Of a DNA stretch of 64,000 bases, positions 35,001 to 47,085 are shown piece after piece. Within the stretch, counting starts at the first letter, position 1. Each line of letters starts with the position of its first letter. Location: positions 20,228,967 to 20,292,966 of the forward strand of contig JADWOT020000006.1 in the NCBI GenBank assembly GCA_036345935.2, in the 5' to 3' direction. Source of the DNA: Taenia hydatigena (lineage: Eukaryota > Platyhelminthes > Cestoda > Cyclophyllidea > Taeniidae). The notes under the pieces were generated by a model that made no database searches, was not told the origin of the DNA, and was given only the letters and a program-made list of their open reading frames with translations. The translations under genes and the position numbers were made by a program.

Positions 35001-36872
35001 TTCAAAAGTTTGGAATTGCCGATTCACCAATTAAGGATTGGTTGAGCAGGAAGTTCCTCTTAGAAGCGAACATTCTAATTTCGTTCTTGAAAGAATCTGT
35101 CGGTTACGGCCACAAAAGACGTTGCAAAAACTGGCGAGCAGTTGACATAAGGTCGCCCAGATTGGCAGCATCGATGTTGCCACTATCGCGCCGTCCATCG
35201 CTTTTACTGCGATCTGTCCGTTTTTTGGGGGTAGTTTTCAAGGTGGCACTCTGCGGCACCTCGTGTACCTTCCTCTCTAAAGAGAGCATATGAGGCTGAA
35301 AGCATAAGGCTAGAGAGAACACGGGGAGACCATTAATGTTAGCGACTGTCCTTGTTAAAGTTTCTGTGTCAACCTTGCAAGCCACTATCTGGCTTAATTA
35401 TCAGCCTCAAAATCGGGTTTTTCTTTCCTCTTCTATTGTGAATTAGCCCAGATTCGCTCGTGTCTCCTCTAATGTTAACCAGCCGAGCTACTTAAGCGAC
35501 CAACTCAGGTAATTACTGCGAGTCTTACAAGCACAAAGCCAACAGTGGGGCTCTATGCCATCATCGGGAACTTTCCAATTAGCTACTCAATTTTACGGGC
35601 TACCTGCATCCAGACGTCTGCCACTGTTATCATCTTTTACTTGACAAGGCCTGGCGACGGTGCTGTTTCTTAGTTGTCTGTACACACTGGGTAGCACCAC
35701 GGCTCGCGTGTCACGTGACTGGCTTGCTTGCTTGCTTGCATTCTTTTTCCCATCCAGAGCTTCACCCACAAATCGATAATCTGTCTGGGTGCGTGGGTGG
35801 GTGGTAGTGTGTATGTGTATCCTCTTTCTCCCATGCTGGCTACCCAGCCAACTGGTTGTGGTCGTCGGTTGGGGTGGCACGTAAGCTCGCCGCCTTTTGT
35901 TTGCACATGCTGTGCAGCATTTGCCTCGGCTGAGTCACAGCCTCTGTGTTCATCCGTAAATCTCCAAGCAGATGGTATTTGTGTTTTTTGTGCGTGTGTT
36001 TTCGTCCGTATCCATTGTCTTTCTCTCTTTAGATTATGATAATAACAGAGATGATGCATCTTCCCTGTATCCAAATCGATGGGTATTTCTTCCTCCACTT
36101 TTGTCGAACATTGCTGCTAGTCCAGCGAAGTTTTATTCGTTTTTCTAATCACACTTCTGATCCCAAGTTATGTGGTTGTATAGATTATTTGCCAGGATAC
36201 TGTTAAACATTTTCATCAATTCAATGTTAATCGAAATCATATTCATCACTTTGGTATGTACAATCAAATTTACCGATGCAGGAATGTGGTCGATCCGTTT
36301 CAGATGACCCAATATCGTTTTAGTAGTGACGTACGTCGACGCTTCACCGCCAATTTCACCAAGGCTATCCCGAAATGTGATTGGCTATAATTGTTAAGTT
36401 GACTCGGATTATGTCAGAAGAGAGGGGCTAACTTAGTCGATTTCTCATTCGACTATGCTCTTTAATTTGCTAATTTAATTCGAGTCATCCTCTAGTCTTG
36501 CTCGGGTAGTAGTAATCGTTGAATCTTCTACCCTACTTGCAGTTCTCAATTCCTGGTGTGGATTGGGGATTCTTCTTTCTGTTTTCTCAATTTATCATCT
36601 GTCCGTATTTTTATCAGGATTGACCCTTTTTTTCCTTTCTATCGATGAACTATGTTGTTTCATGAGGCCGAGATAGTCATTGCTGGTCGAAAAGCATCTA
36701 CCGCAAATCATCACTCATGGAAATCCGACGACGGTTCACCGACTCTGGCCCTGACGGTAAAAAAAGAGGCAGATTTCCGGGTCATTGATTTCCTCTCGGA
36801 CACACGTTACCTCCACTTTGCAATTCAAAAAGTAGGCGTGACCTCAGTGACGGACGATGGTGACCCGACACT

Positions 36873-36923
<51 letters not shown>

Positions 36924-39900
36924 CGACCTCGTCGCATTTATGGTCTGCGCAATTACGAGCCCAAATCCCTTCTGGCCTACTGTCTGCTTGCCTCTTTCCC
37001 ATCCTGGTGCTAATTGGAAAAAATTGGCGTGTCGTCAATTTTTTACGTAGCGCTGTACAGGCACATGTACGTGCGACAGTGTAATACCCAAGCCTTGCCT
37101 CCCCCCTCTCAGCACAGAATTCCATAGAACAGCGTGATGCCTTTCACTCACCGGCTCGTAATGAAATCACCAGACCTGTTGAATAGGTTAATGGACAGCG
37201 ATTGTGTTTGGCGATGCGGGCATCTGTTCGTTTATTTGTTCGTCCAATCATTTCCCCATTAGGCCGCCATGCCCGTATCTATCCATGGAGCCATTCTTTA
37301 TGGCCTGGACGACAGGAAATTATGTGTGATGTGCGTGAAGTTTCTATTTGTTTGATTTACATGTAAATGAAGGAAGCTACGATAATAGTAATTGTGGGCT
37401 TGAAAACCCTTTTCTCTTTTTCTCCTTTTTTGAAATCTCGTATCCAAAAGCAAAAGCTGTCCTTGGCATCCCACCTAGTGCTTGGAATAAGCTGGTATGT
37501 TTGTGATCGCAAGCATTCCAAATTCCTGGCCTGTTGAACCTTTGGGATCCCGTCACCGAAGCGTATGAGGTTTTAATGGTTGTCCAGATGGCAGGGTTTA
37601 CTTTATGGCATAGCGTCTTGGCTCCTCATTTCACTCCTCACTCCTTAATGCGATCATTGAGTCTGGTGGAGGCTGGCGGGGCGGTGGTTGAGAATGCGGA
37701 CATTTGTTATTCATTCATGCATTCGCTCTGTGCGTATTTTGTGCAACTCAAAGCTCGCAGGGTAGAAAATGTAATTCCCCTTTTAAAAATGCCTTCAGTT
37801 CTTATCATTTTGCCTCGTGAATACAAAAGAATACAAATTAGCAAGGTCTCTATGGTAAGTTGCGTTTTTGCAACAGAATTATCCCTGTTTGTTAAATGGC
37901 CATTTTTTGGGAATGCTGAAACCTTGTAAGGTGCATTAATTCTCTTAATATTGGCTCATTCAATTTTGCCATGCATTATGGATCGAAGCGTTTTATTCCA
38001 CTCTATGAATAACTTTACGTTGAACTCGTTTCCGCCAAACCCTTATCAGTTAAACCTTTTGCATAATTGAGGTTGTCATCTTGTCGTCAAAGTAAAACGA
38101 GGGCTTGATTGTTATCCGTAATCGAGGATCCCCACTTAGCGCTGATGCCTTGGCTTCTTATTTCACCCGTTGTCCCAGAATGCGATTATCGGGCCTAGTT
38201 TTAGCGAAAGGGCAGTTATTCAGGTTTAGGACGTAGGAATTCCCTTTCGGCGTGTACATTGTTGGGTGTAACTTAGCAGTGTTAACTCCTGTGATTAAGT
38301 CGTGTAAGACTAGGAATTCTCGTGGTATTTAACTATTGTAAATGAAGTTGAGGTATCGTTGGCTCAAAATAGAGATTCAAACTATCTCTCATTTGTTATT
38401 TATTTCTTGCACTTGTCCCCGCTCCGATTTCATTTTGAAAACGATTCTTTCCAAGGAACATGCACGACTAAAGGAGATCGGTACAAGATTTGGCCATTCG
38501 AACTAGCTTATGTTGCCACGCTTTTAGTGCGAACAGGACCGTAAAGAGCTGCCTCGTAATTCATCGAAAATCGGGCGAACCAGTTTGAAGGAGGAAAGAA
38601 TCTTCCGGCTGGTACAATGCCGTTGTGGTCGCGCGTCTTAAAACAGTGCGTATTGGGATTTTGGGGTGCACATGAACGCAAAATCCCGAACTGTTCCACT
38701 TTCTAGACATTCGTAGCTCGAGTAACGTGACAACAAAGTGCCTGGCGCTCCCTAGCGCTGCCTACCCTGGTTTGCATTCACAGAAAATCGGGCTACCCTC
38801 CCCAAACCTATCCCCTTCAAAAATTCTACTTTGAGAGAACTATCATCCCCCTTTAGCCGACCTTCCATGCCCTGTATCGATTCCACTGTTTCGCTTTTTC
38901 TCAAAAACACTTTGCATTGATTTTTTACGCAAGCTACGTTATTTATGCATCTGAGGCGACAAAATCCAGTTCTGTTACTTATGTCTCTATCGACGGAAAG
39001 GGAGCCATGACCGTTCCTGCTCCCGATCACCTCTCCTGCCTCACCCCACGCTTTCAGCTTTAACGGCCTCTTCGCATACACCTGCGCACAAATTTGTTGT
39101 TTATGGCCGGCGTGGCGGTCTTGCCTCCGTGCCTCCTATGCACGAACGCACACAGCCCCCCACTATTATGCTCCTACCGATGATGATGGAGACGGTGGTG
39201 AGCTAATTTTAGGCTTTCTCCCGCGTCCCTACCCCTGCCTCTGTGTTTGTATGCATGCGCTCGCGCCACTGATTAATTGCAGCAGCAGTGACAGCAGCGA
39301 TTGCCCTTTCGCTAGGCTGATCAATACTTGCCGGTGCGAATGAGCGTGCGCCGTGCGCGCGTGTCTGCGCGCACACGTGCCCTGCCTGAACGATATTCAC
39401 GAGTGCGTACGTGCATGCTTATGTGTTTCTGAAAGGAAGGCGCGCGTGGGGCAGCTTTACGACACACGTTATCGATCGGTTAGGTGATTCCGCGTGCGTT
39501 CGCAAGTATGCACGCGCGCTAATTCAGGCATTGCCAAAAGCTAGTTGAAAAGAGGCGAGGAAAGGCGAAAGAAGAATGAGGCTCTTTTCTCACGTGCTCT
39601 TGCGCCTGCCTTCCTCTCTCAATATTCCCGCTACCTCTAACTTCTGCCGTGCCCCTAGGGATTTACTGCGATTAAAATTCTCCCCTTCTCCCAAATGGCC
39701 TAACTCCAAACAGTAGCGACTCAATTTTATTGACCGACTTGGTTAATTAGAAACATAAAACGTTTTTCTTTCATTACGAGAATACATTTTCTGGTTCTCC
39801 GGGTGTGCCCTTGTGAAAAGGTCTCTTTTTTACTATCTATGATTGCTATTTTTATGCTATTTACCGGCACATGTAGTAAATTATCATAGTAATTGTAAAT

Positions 39901-40450
39901 CAACTCCAGTTATATCATTGATCATCCTCATCGTCGCTGTCACTTTCATGCGTTGTCCCGGTACTTTTTGATTCATTAAGGGGTTTGCAGGATCTTAGTC
40001 TGCTACTTTAAACTAGTTTTAAATCAAGGACGAGATGATCATAAAGACGCGTACATGTGTTTTCCTATGTACTTGTGCTTCGGTCTTATCAGTAGAAAAG
40101 CCATTCCGACTCTTCTGTTCTAGCCCTTTGAAGTGCTATACTTGAAGCATTCAGCAAAAAAACAGTCACGATACCAAGGACTTGTTGATGTCTGCTGTTG
40201 AAATAACCAAGTTAGGGGCTTTTATAAACGCTGTTTCAAAAGCTGAAAACTGCTTCATTGAGAAGCCCAAATAATCCCTCCCCTAATGGTAATGATTTTT
40301 GTCTCCCTTCTACAGGGTCTCTACGTTGTCCACATCTTCCCCCCCTGTGAATTCTCCCACGCTCTGCTACGTTTGGCTGCGCCCGATTTGCACCAGAGCA
40401 TCCTACAGGCCCAATTACCACACCTCCTTATTGTCATCACCACCGTTTGA
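20029..40450 (+). CDS. SPEN: SPEN / Split ends homologue (RRM and SPOC protein), nine exons
   Basis: Exons 20029-20108, 20191-20418, 21865-22337, 24599-24834, 24908-25404, 25471-29026, 29102-29968, 33451-33843 and 40316-40450 join in phase to 2154 aa. Spen proteins are nuclear RNA-binding scaffolds that recruit co-repressors. RRM1 is about residues 4-85 (ETRYLWITNIPS), aligned with the start of human SPEN, which fixes the ATG. A His10 run (122-131) and Gln/Pro tracts follow. A degenerate RRM2 is at about 176-260, RRM3 at about 309-385 (RSLVVHGLTAG) and RRM4 at about 390-495 (SCLFINDIP). Residues 505-1979 are Ser/Pro/Thr-rich. The SPOC domain is 1980-2154 (YPLVWQGRLSLKN, RIVQRMRLEASQL, AAGIINV, VVHIFPPCEFS, ending LLIVITTV). 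Intron 7 has a GC donor. Human SPEN is about 3660 aa, so this one is compact. Confidence 0.93.
29969..33450 (+). other. SPEN intron 7, GC-AG type
   Basis: The exon ends GATCAG and the intron begins GCGAGT; the acceptor is TCTGTCACAG at 33441-33450. Only this pair keeps phase 0 between residue Q1979 and the SPOC start TYPLVWQG. If unspliced, translation would stop after five more codons, at 29983. I found no other gene in the 3.5 kb. A GGT/GAT-rich microsatellite lies near 32071-32108. Confidence 0.75.
33844..40315 (+). other. SPEN intron 8 (6.5 kb)
   Basis: Runs from the GTGAGC donor to TTCTACAG. It splits the SPOC domain between PGAVQ and GLYVVHIF. It contains a (GT)23 microsatellite, a CTTG run, a GTCACGTGAC-like E-box near 35710 and a CG-rich alternating purine-pyrimidine patch near 39.35 kb. 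No nested gene could be supported on either strand. Confidence 0.6.
36875..36920 (+). repeat. (GT)23 microsatellite
   Basis: Forty-six bases of uninterrupted GT dinucleotide inside SPEN intron 8. Frames through it give meaningless VCVC or HTHT strings. Confidence 0.97.
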
Positions 40451-43400
40451 TCTCCTGACCCTTCCTCTCCCCGTGTAAATATCCATCTTCCCCACCAGGC
40501 AGTAATATCGAGAGTATTTTAGCCCGTGTGTCCCCTCTACTTGTGTACAGTTTTTTGTGTATGCGTGTTGTTGAAGCAGAAGGGAGGGGGCGATATCCCA
40601 CCTTCCTCCTCCCCCCCCCCTCCTATCACGTAAAGCCAAACTACAATCATGTCTGTACACATTTTTTTCTCTTCTCCTACTTCCTCCATATTTTCTCCCT
40701 ATCTATATCTATTTCTCTTTGCAAAAACATTGATATACATATATATATATATATACATATATATAAATACATAAACGTATTACTTGCATATACGCGTATG
40801 AACTTCGTGGCTTTACCTTTTTATCGTGTGGAATCTGTTCTGGTTGGTTTAATGCAGAACAGATTTTTGAGGAAATAGAACTAAAAGTGAATTTGTGTGG
40901 ACTTTGAAAAGGTCGTTCCCTCTGTGAAACGAGAATCTGCCATAATTTTCTATCACAAGCATGAAGCTAGATATTGTCCCCAAATGGAACAAGCCATGGT
41001 CGGCATTCACAATAAGGAGCTACACCTATTTTTATGTGTGCAAACGTCTCCAGCCTCCGTAATACACTCCCAACACAGAAATAGGGTGGATTCCTGCTAT
41101 GCTGCACATTCATCGTACTCGTGGTCGATTGTCATCAGATGAAACGGTGCTCTAAAATATGATGGTTGGCACGTGACTCGTTGTGTGCTAGGCTAGCTAT
41201 TTGTATGCATTCTTTCAGAAGTGAGCCTTCAGAATCACTTGAATGTATGTGCTGGACCAGAGCGTAAGATTTTCCAATTTGGGGGAAGCAAACCTCTTCT
41301 ACCTCTTTTACCTCTTCTTGTTTATGAGTAAAATTTATTTGACAGAAATCAAAAAGGCCATCGGTCTTGAAATATTGTCGTACGCCGGTCTCCGTTCTCC
41401 CACCGTTTCCTTGTCGGCCATGCGGATCAGAGGCATTGAAGAGTCAGAAGGCCTTGAAGTTGTACATAATTTGCGTTAAAGCGGTGAGTGTTAAAGAATA
41501 AACAAAGTATCGAAACCGATTGAACCGAACTCAATAGGCTCCAGAGCACTCTATCCCCCTTCCTAAATTAATTAACCGTTCCAAATCACTTATCTCCACT
41601 TAACAGGAATTTTTGACGATTAAAATTAAACCTCAAGTTATTCTTGGAAGCAGAACTGGATTAGTGTAGTTTCTCAATTATTGCCATCACCTCCAAGGTC
41701 CGACCATTTATTTCACGTTTGGTGGAACTCAAACAGGCGGTATCGCCTCGCTACAAGTAACCAGCCTAGGCTAGCTGGCAAACACGCCACCTTTTCCCTT
41801 AGCGAGAACGGATACCAGAAATGAATGCAACCACACGCGTCTAATTGATTAGTTCCATTCGCCTACCTCCTATTCACAGTTTTGGTACAAGCCAGCAACG
41901 ACCTTGGCGTCCAGCCAATTAGACGACGGTGGCATCTTGACCAATAGCCCGAGTGCGAAAACGGGACATTTGCAAATTGCGCCACCCGGTAGGGTAAGTT
42001 GAGAGCTCTGCTTTGGCACATATTCACCCTAATTGCGCACGCAACAAGGCGACCACAACACCCGCAGTGTACAAACAACGTACTCACTGTGTGGTGCCAT
42101 AGCAACTCTGCATTCATGTGCATTTATGCGCGCGCTTGCGTGGGTGTACGACTGTGCCCCAGCGCACGGTACAGACCACGGTTATTGATTAGTCCACCAT
42201 TGTAGTGGTACTGAGACCATCTCAAAACCTCGTCAATTAGTATCGATTTCCAAATGGAGGAAACACGACGTCTCGACTTTTATCATTTCTATTCACAGTT
42301 TAGTCAGCGTCGAAGCTAATATCTTTTTTTGCATTTCACATGAATGTCTCCCGAGAGGGAGTTAAAAAGCTATTGTGACGAGCACTAATGGAGTCACGAG
42401 GCTTCTTAAATGTCTCGCCAGTAAATCATTGATTAGACGAGCATTTCTTCAAGTTGAAGAGTCCAGCACTCAGTCTCAGCACGGGTGAAACACACACGCC
42501 TACGGAGGATTTAATGAATGCCGCATTAACAATAGAGCACTACTACGGTTTTCAAGGGGGCGAATGTAACGTAATTAGCATTTCATTATACACAAGACAC
42601 GTTTAAGTTTCTCTGCATGAATTAATAAAGTCACACGCACAACTGCACACGCAGTGTTGTGCCAGCACCTCCTCAAGCCAAATGACTAGTCAGTGTGACG
42701 ATTGTCGTTTTGCATGAATACCTAGCCGAAGGTGTGGGGCTGACGGCAGGTGCGGGGTAACAAGAAAAGTGCAACAGGTGGGTCGTCCTAGTGTTCTGAA
42801 AGTAGGCAATTACTTAGCATTTAATCACGCAATCGCGTGTTAGAAGGCACAAAACACTACCACCTTGACATTTAGCCTAAAACAGGAATTTCCTTCATAA
42901 CCAACTGTTCGAAAACACCAGCCAACCCCTCGGCTCGTGAGTGTCCAAAATGGAATACAAACTTTCTGCAGCCAACAACCATCATTCTGCAGCATGTTGT
43001 GAAAAAAAACCAGCGGAATGCTGCTTCCTCTGCTTGCAAATTATTTTTCGAACAATTAGTTGGCGGAATTAACCATAAAGAAATAGGATAGGATTAAAGC
43101 CTCAAGTTATCCTTGCGGATGAAAAGAGAAGTTGATTTGCTGATAGCATGCCAAAGGATTGAGTGACCATAAACCTGCCACCAAGATGGCAGCTAGTCCT
43201 CAGTAGGCTACCGTACTCGTTGCGTTAATGACAGGAGAGATTTTTGTCAAAGGAAATGCTTTAAATGGATTGCATAATACGTACCTAGATGACTGGCAAT
43301 GGCAATGGCAATCATACCTAGATGGGAATTGTGACAGCATCAAAAAAGGACCCGACTCGAAATTATCGAATTGTCGTCTAGCATCCGTGAGTTGATCTCA

Positions 43401-46398
43401 TGAATGGCAGTTAACTATGTTCTTATATTCCATTTATTTTAGAACAAATTTTAATATCAGGCCCTCCACGACAGAAAAGAATTTTCCAAGCCCCCTGACA
43501 TTAATTGTGTAAAGCATCTCAAGTGGGACAAGACTTCAAGCAGTCTGTGCCGCTGCAATTCGCAGTAAGCCGCAAATTACAACCTGGGTTTAAAATACGC
43601 ACTCAAGATTAAACACAAGACTTAAAAGTTAAATAGCAGACTGCTGACTATTTAACTACGAAGTTAAGCCTCCCAATAGCAGCTAAGGTCTGAGTAAACA
43701 CTGAGGGGAAGCGCATCTACGCAATCCAACGAGTGGTGGAAGGTTAAAAGTGAGATGACTGTGCATTGGCATCGGCAAAGTGGCGGGTATGACTCACCCG
43801 CCCCCCTCTCCACCCTGCCAACAGTCAGCCCGCTTGTAAAGCGCAGTCACGACTTTGTCCTCCCGGAGGCCCGCGCACACCCGCGCTCCCACGTTGGCCT
43901 GCACGCACGGAACAGCACATGCGTGCATGTGTGTGGATGTGTGCGCGGTGAACTCAGAAAAGCTCCGTGCTGCTGTGCCTTCTTGCAGACTTCTACTCCG
44001 CCCCTATATCTATAAACAGCGAAAATAGCAACCACTACGGAGGGTAGGTGGAAACCATCAGCGAAGAAACCAACTACTAAAATGAAACTGTCACGGAAAG
44101 CGATAACTGGGAGTATTAGCATACTGTTATAGCACTCATTTCAGCTTTTCGATCCAGTGCACTTCTCGGGAGCATTTATTTCGCCCCCACACTTATCGCC
44201 CTAGTAACCTGGGTGGTACACCATTGGAGATGAAAAGAAATGCCCTCTAGTGGGCGAAATTGGGTGGCCGGGTGACGCCCGTGCGGAAAGAACGTGACTC
44301 ATGGCAGGTGGGCTGGGATTTCCGCTGAGGTTACGTGATGCTAACTGCGATTAACGCCCAGTTCTTGGCAAATTCACAAGACTTGAGTCGGCGGCTTTGC
44401 AGGTGGTTCCTTTAGAACATCTCCCACCCACAATTCCTTTAAATATGCTCTACCACTAATCGGACGATTTGACATAAATTGACAAATATGACACCTACTG
44501 CTTAGCTAAATAATTGCACATGCTCTACAGAAGTTGCACAAAACCACACATTTCAAAGTGCAATGAAAGCAAAGGGTTCGTTGAAAGGGGTCAGCAGAGA
44601 AAAGGACGAGGACTTCTGTGCTTTGGTACAATTGCACACCGGCTCACCATTGGCTTCCATCGCGAGTGCGTTTTAGCAGCATGTGGGTAGCCCAGCTGGC
44701 CAAGGCACGTTTTGAACACCGATCGTGGAGAGGAAAGTGGAGGTGCACATGCTGAATGGCTCACATGAACAACCTTGAATTGATTGGTTTATTCCTTGAC
44801 GCGCTGTCTTTAACCTAAACGAATCGCGCAGAGGGAAGTGAATGGGAAGAGAGGATTCGGAAATGTTGCTTTGGTCAGGTTCCACGGTTAGCTGTGAGGC
44901 GGTAGTCAAAATCATTTTTCTTTTTTTATGTAAATCAAGTTCGAATTAAGGAACAACTTATGTGCCAGATAAACAGATAAAGTTGGACACTTTACGACAG
45001 TTGGCCATGCCGATTCATCCCAATTTGAATTATTGTAAAATTGCACACCCTACCAGGAGAGGTGATTACCGGAAAGTGATCACGGTTGGAAATGGCACTG
45101 ATTCATCAACATAAGTGGGGCATTTCTCATGCCTCCGGATAAACGGAGGCATCAAAATCCACCGATTATAAAGGGGTGCTTAGGTCCGACAGTGAAAATT
45201 TTGTCCACTAATTTGAGAAACTCACTGGGAGGAATAATTTCCTTACAATGTAACAAAACTGCAGCACAAGAAATGGTGGTGGCTCCTGTCGCAAAGATGA
45301 GGCCACATGGAGTGACACGCTTGCCCGGCAGTGACGGTTGAAAAAGCATGCATTCTGTTCCCGCTAACTTGGAAGTTCACACACGCACAGTGGCAGTAGC
45401 GTGTTTCACGTGCCTACTCTCCAACGTGGCACTGCTCCCACAGGTAATAAAACCATTCTGGCTGCTTGCACTTTTCATTAAAAAGATATATTCCAAGGAT
45501 AGTCAAGGCAGGCCACAAAAAGAGGACAGGGCACTACAAGGATGGGTTTCAGCAGTAGTTACGAGGGTGAATCATTCCCATTCGGAAGGAAAATGAGTGC
45601 AGAATGCTGTGAAAAAGCGTCCAAATTCACCCATCTTGACATTTAGACTTAATACCACCGAATTACACCTCGGATTAAAAAAAGGTGTTACAACGTCATT
45701 AAAGTTGTAAGACATTTATTTTGTGCGCGAGCTAAAATAGTGAATTTTAGCGCTAATTTTCACACAAAAATAAAACCAGCACAACTGTTCTAGACATGGT
45801 CACTTTTTAAGGATTATCAGAAAAAAAATATGCGTTTGAAGGAGTAAGTTGTTTTGTTAAGGCGAAATGGACCAATTGAGGCAGACTGAGGTAGGTGCAG
45901 CACGAGCGAGGCAGCATCTGCATTTACAGACTTTGACCAATCCATACAAAATGCATGCAATGCGCGCTTATTCTTCAAGTAACTACTACTGCCCAATTTC
46001 GATGAGACGCGATTGGTTGCCGGAGTGACGAAAACAATGAAACGATCCTAGTAATAAGTGGAACGAGGGCGCTAGCAACAAAGGCCTCATACCAGAAAAG
46101 TATGCATAGAATCGTAACACTAAATTCGCATTTATTGCTAAGCGAGTGACAACAACAAAAGGTGGTGTAGTGCGCTTCACACCCAATGTTAGTTTATTGC
46201 GAAAGCAGCTGCTTATGAAGAGCTTGATTTCATTCCAAAGCATTATATTTAAAGGTGTTATAAAACAGTCATAAAAGTTTACATAGGGGTTGAATGTTTG
46301 AATCAAATCAAATTCGAAAGCAAAAGCATTTTGGGTTGCCTAAAAGAGTGCAGCAGCTGGCATTCAAACAACTGCAAATGCATGATTAGTTGATTTGT
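40451..46398. other. Gene desert between SPEN and NOP9
   Basis: No exon or domain recognised in about 6 kb. It holds a C10 run at 40611-40620, a TA-rich microsatellite near 40738-40764, a CG-rich stretch near 43.8-43.95 kb, and a 9-bp hairpin at 45129-45152 (ATGCCTCCG, loop, CGGAGGCAT). Many TAATTA/CAATTA cores lie between 41.5 and 43.1 kb. The 3' part may be the NOP9 upstream region. Confidence 0.45.
41497..41502 (+). terminator. Possible poly(A) signal AATAAA for SPEN
   Basis: AATAAA on the plus strand about 1.05 kb after the SPEN stop. It would imply a 1-kb 3' UTR. Nothing else supports it. Confidence 0.25.
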
Positions 46399-46515
46399 GC
46401 TGTAGTGCTTTGTTTGTACTGCCGGTTTTTGGTCAGGATCACAGGGGTGGCCATCTTGCACTAGCTGCGTAGGCTGGCTGCTGGGCCATGCGAGCAGCTT
46501 ATTTACCTCTGCCCG

Positions 46516-46611
<96 letters not shown>

Positions 46612-46662
46612 CACCCTAGTATTCTGCCTTCTTGTGCCTTCGAGGGAGCCCCGAGACGATAC
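46399..46662 (+). repeat. Dispersed repeat, copy 4, with expanded (TA) tract
   Basis: Same order as copy 3: TGTAGTGCTTTGTTTG, CAGGATCACAGGGGTGGCCA, CAGCTT and CTCTGCCCGTTGAA at the left, TTCCACCCTAGTATTCTGCC and CGAGGGAGCCCCGAGACG at the right. The central TA run occupies 46521-46609, 89 nt, against about 12 nt in copy 3. Long frames reading IYIY across it are artefacts. Confidence 0.78.
46521..46609. repeat. (TA)n microsatellite, 89 nt, inside repeat copy 4
   Basis: Pure TA dinucleotide run at the point where the other family members carry a short TTGAATATATATTC-like segment. Expected to be unstable and to form cruciform or hairpin structures. Confidence 0.97.
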
Positions 46663-47085
46663 ATGTGTCTCACTAACTTAGCAGGTGGCATGATACAAAC
46701 GGCGGGAAGTGTAGTTATCTTCACGTCACAAATATACACATTCATTAGGTAATAGGATGCGAAATATGCTATCCCGTTAGAAGTGGGTCTTATCAAATAT
46801 AGATCGACTGTGTTACGGTAGTTAGAAGTGCCGTCTTTAATATGATGAACGTGTAATTTTTCATAAAATGTGACACATGCGTTAAATTTTTGAAGGCAAA
46901 TCAAATCTAATGAGGTTTAATATGACACGAGACTAAAATATAAGATATTAGGCGTGTAAATAGACCAATTATAATGATGATAATCTTCGTGACCCAAATC
47001 TTTAAGGTCGTTTATTCTAAACCGCCTAGGTTCACGCTTTCACTGCGGAGGGCACCACGCGAGTACGCGGGTTTTGTTAGGACTA
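46663..47085. other. NOP9 upstream region
   Basis: About 420 bp between repeat copy 4 and the NOP9 start. A CG-richer patch (47030-47080) directly precedes the ATG and may be part of the promoter or 5' UTR. No TATA box is convincing. Confidence 0.35.

Noticed and set aside
36652..37050. 132-codon frame including VCVC repeats
   Set aside because: Produced by the (GT)23 microsatellite in SPEN intron 8.
46303..46904. Long frames reading IYIY across 46.5 kb as proteins
   Set aside because: They are translations of a pure TA microsatellite inside a repeat copy.
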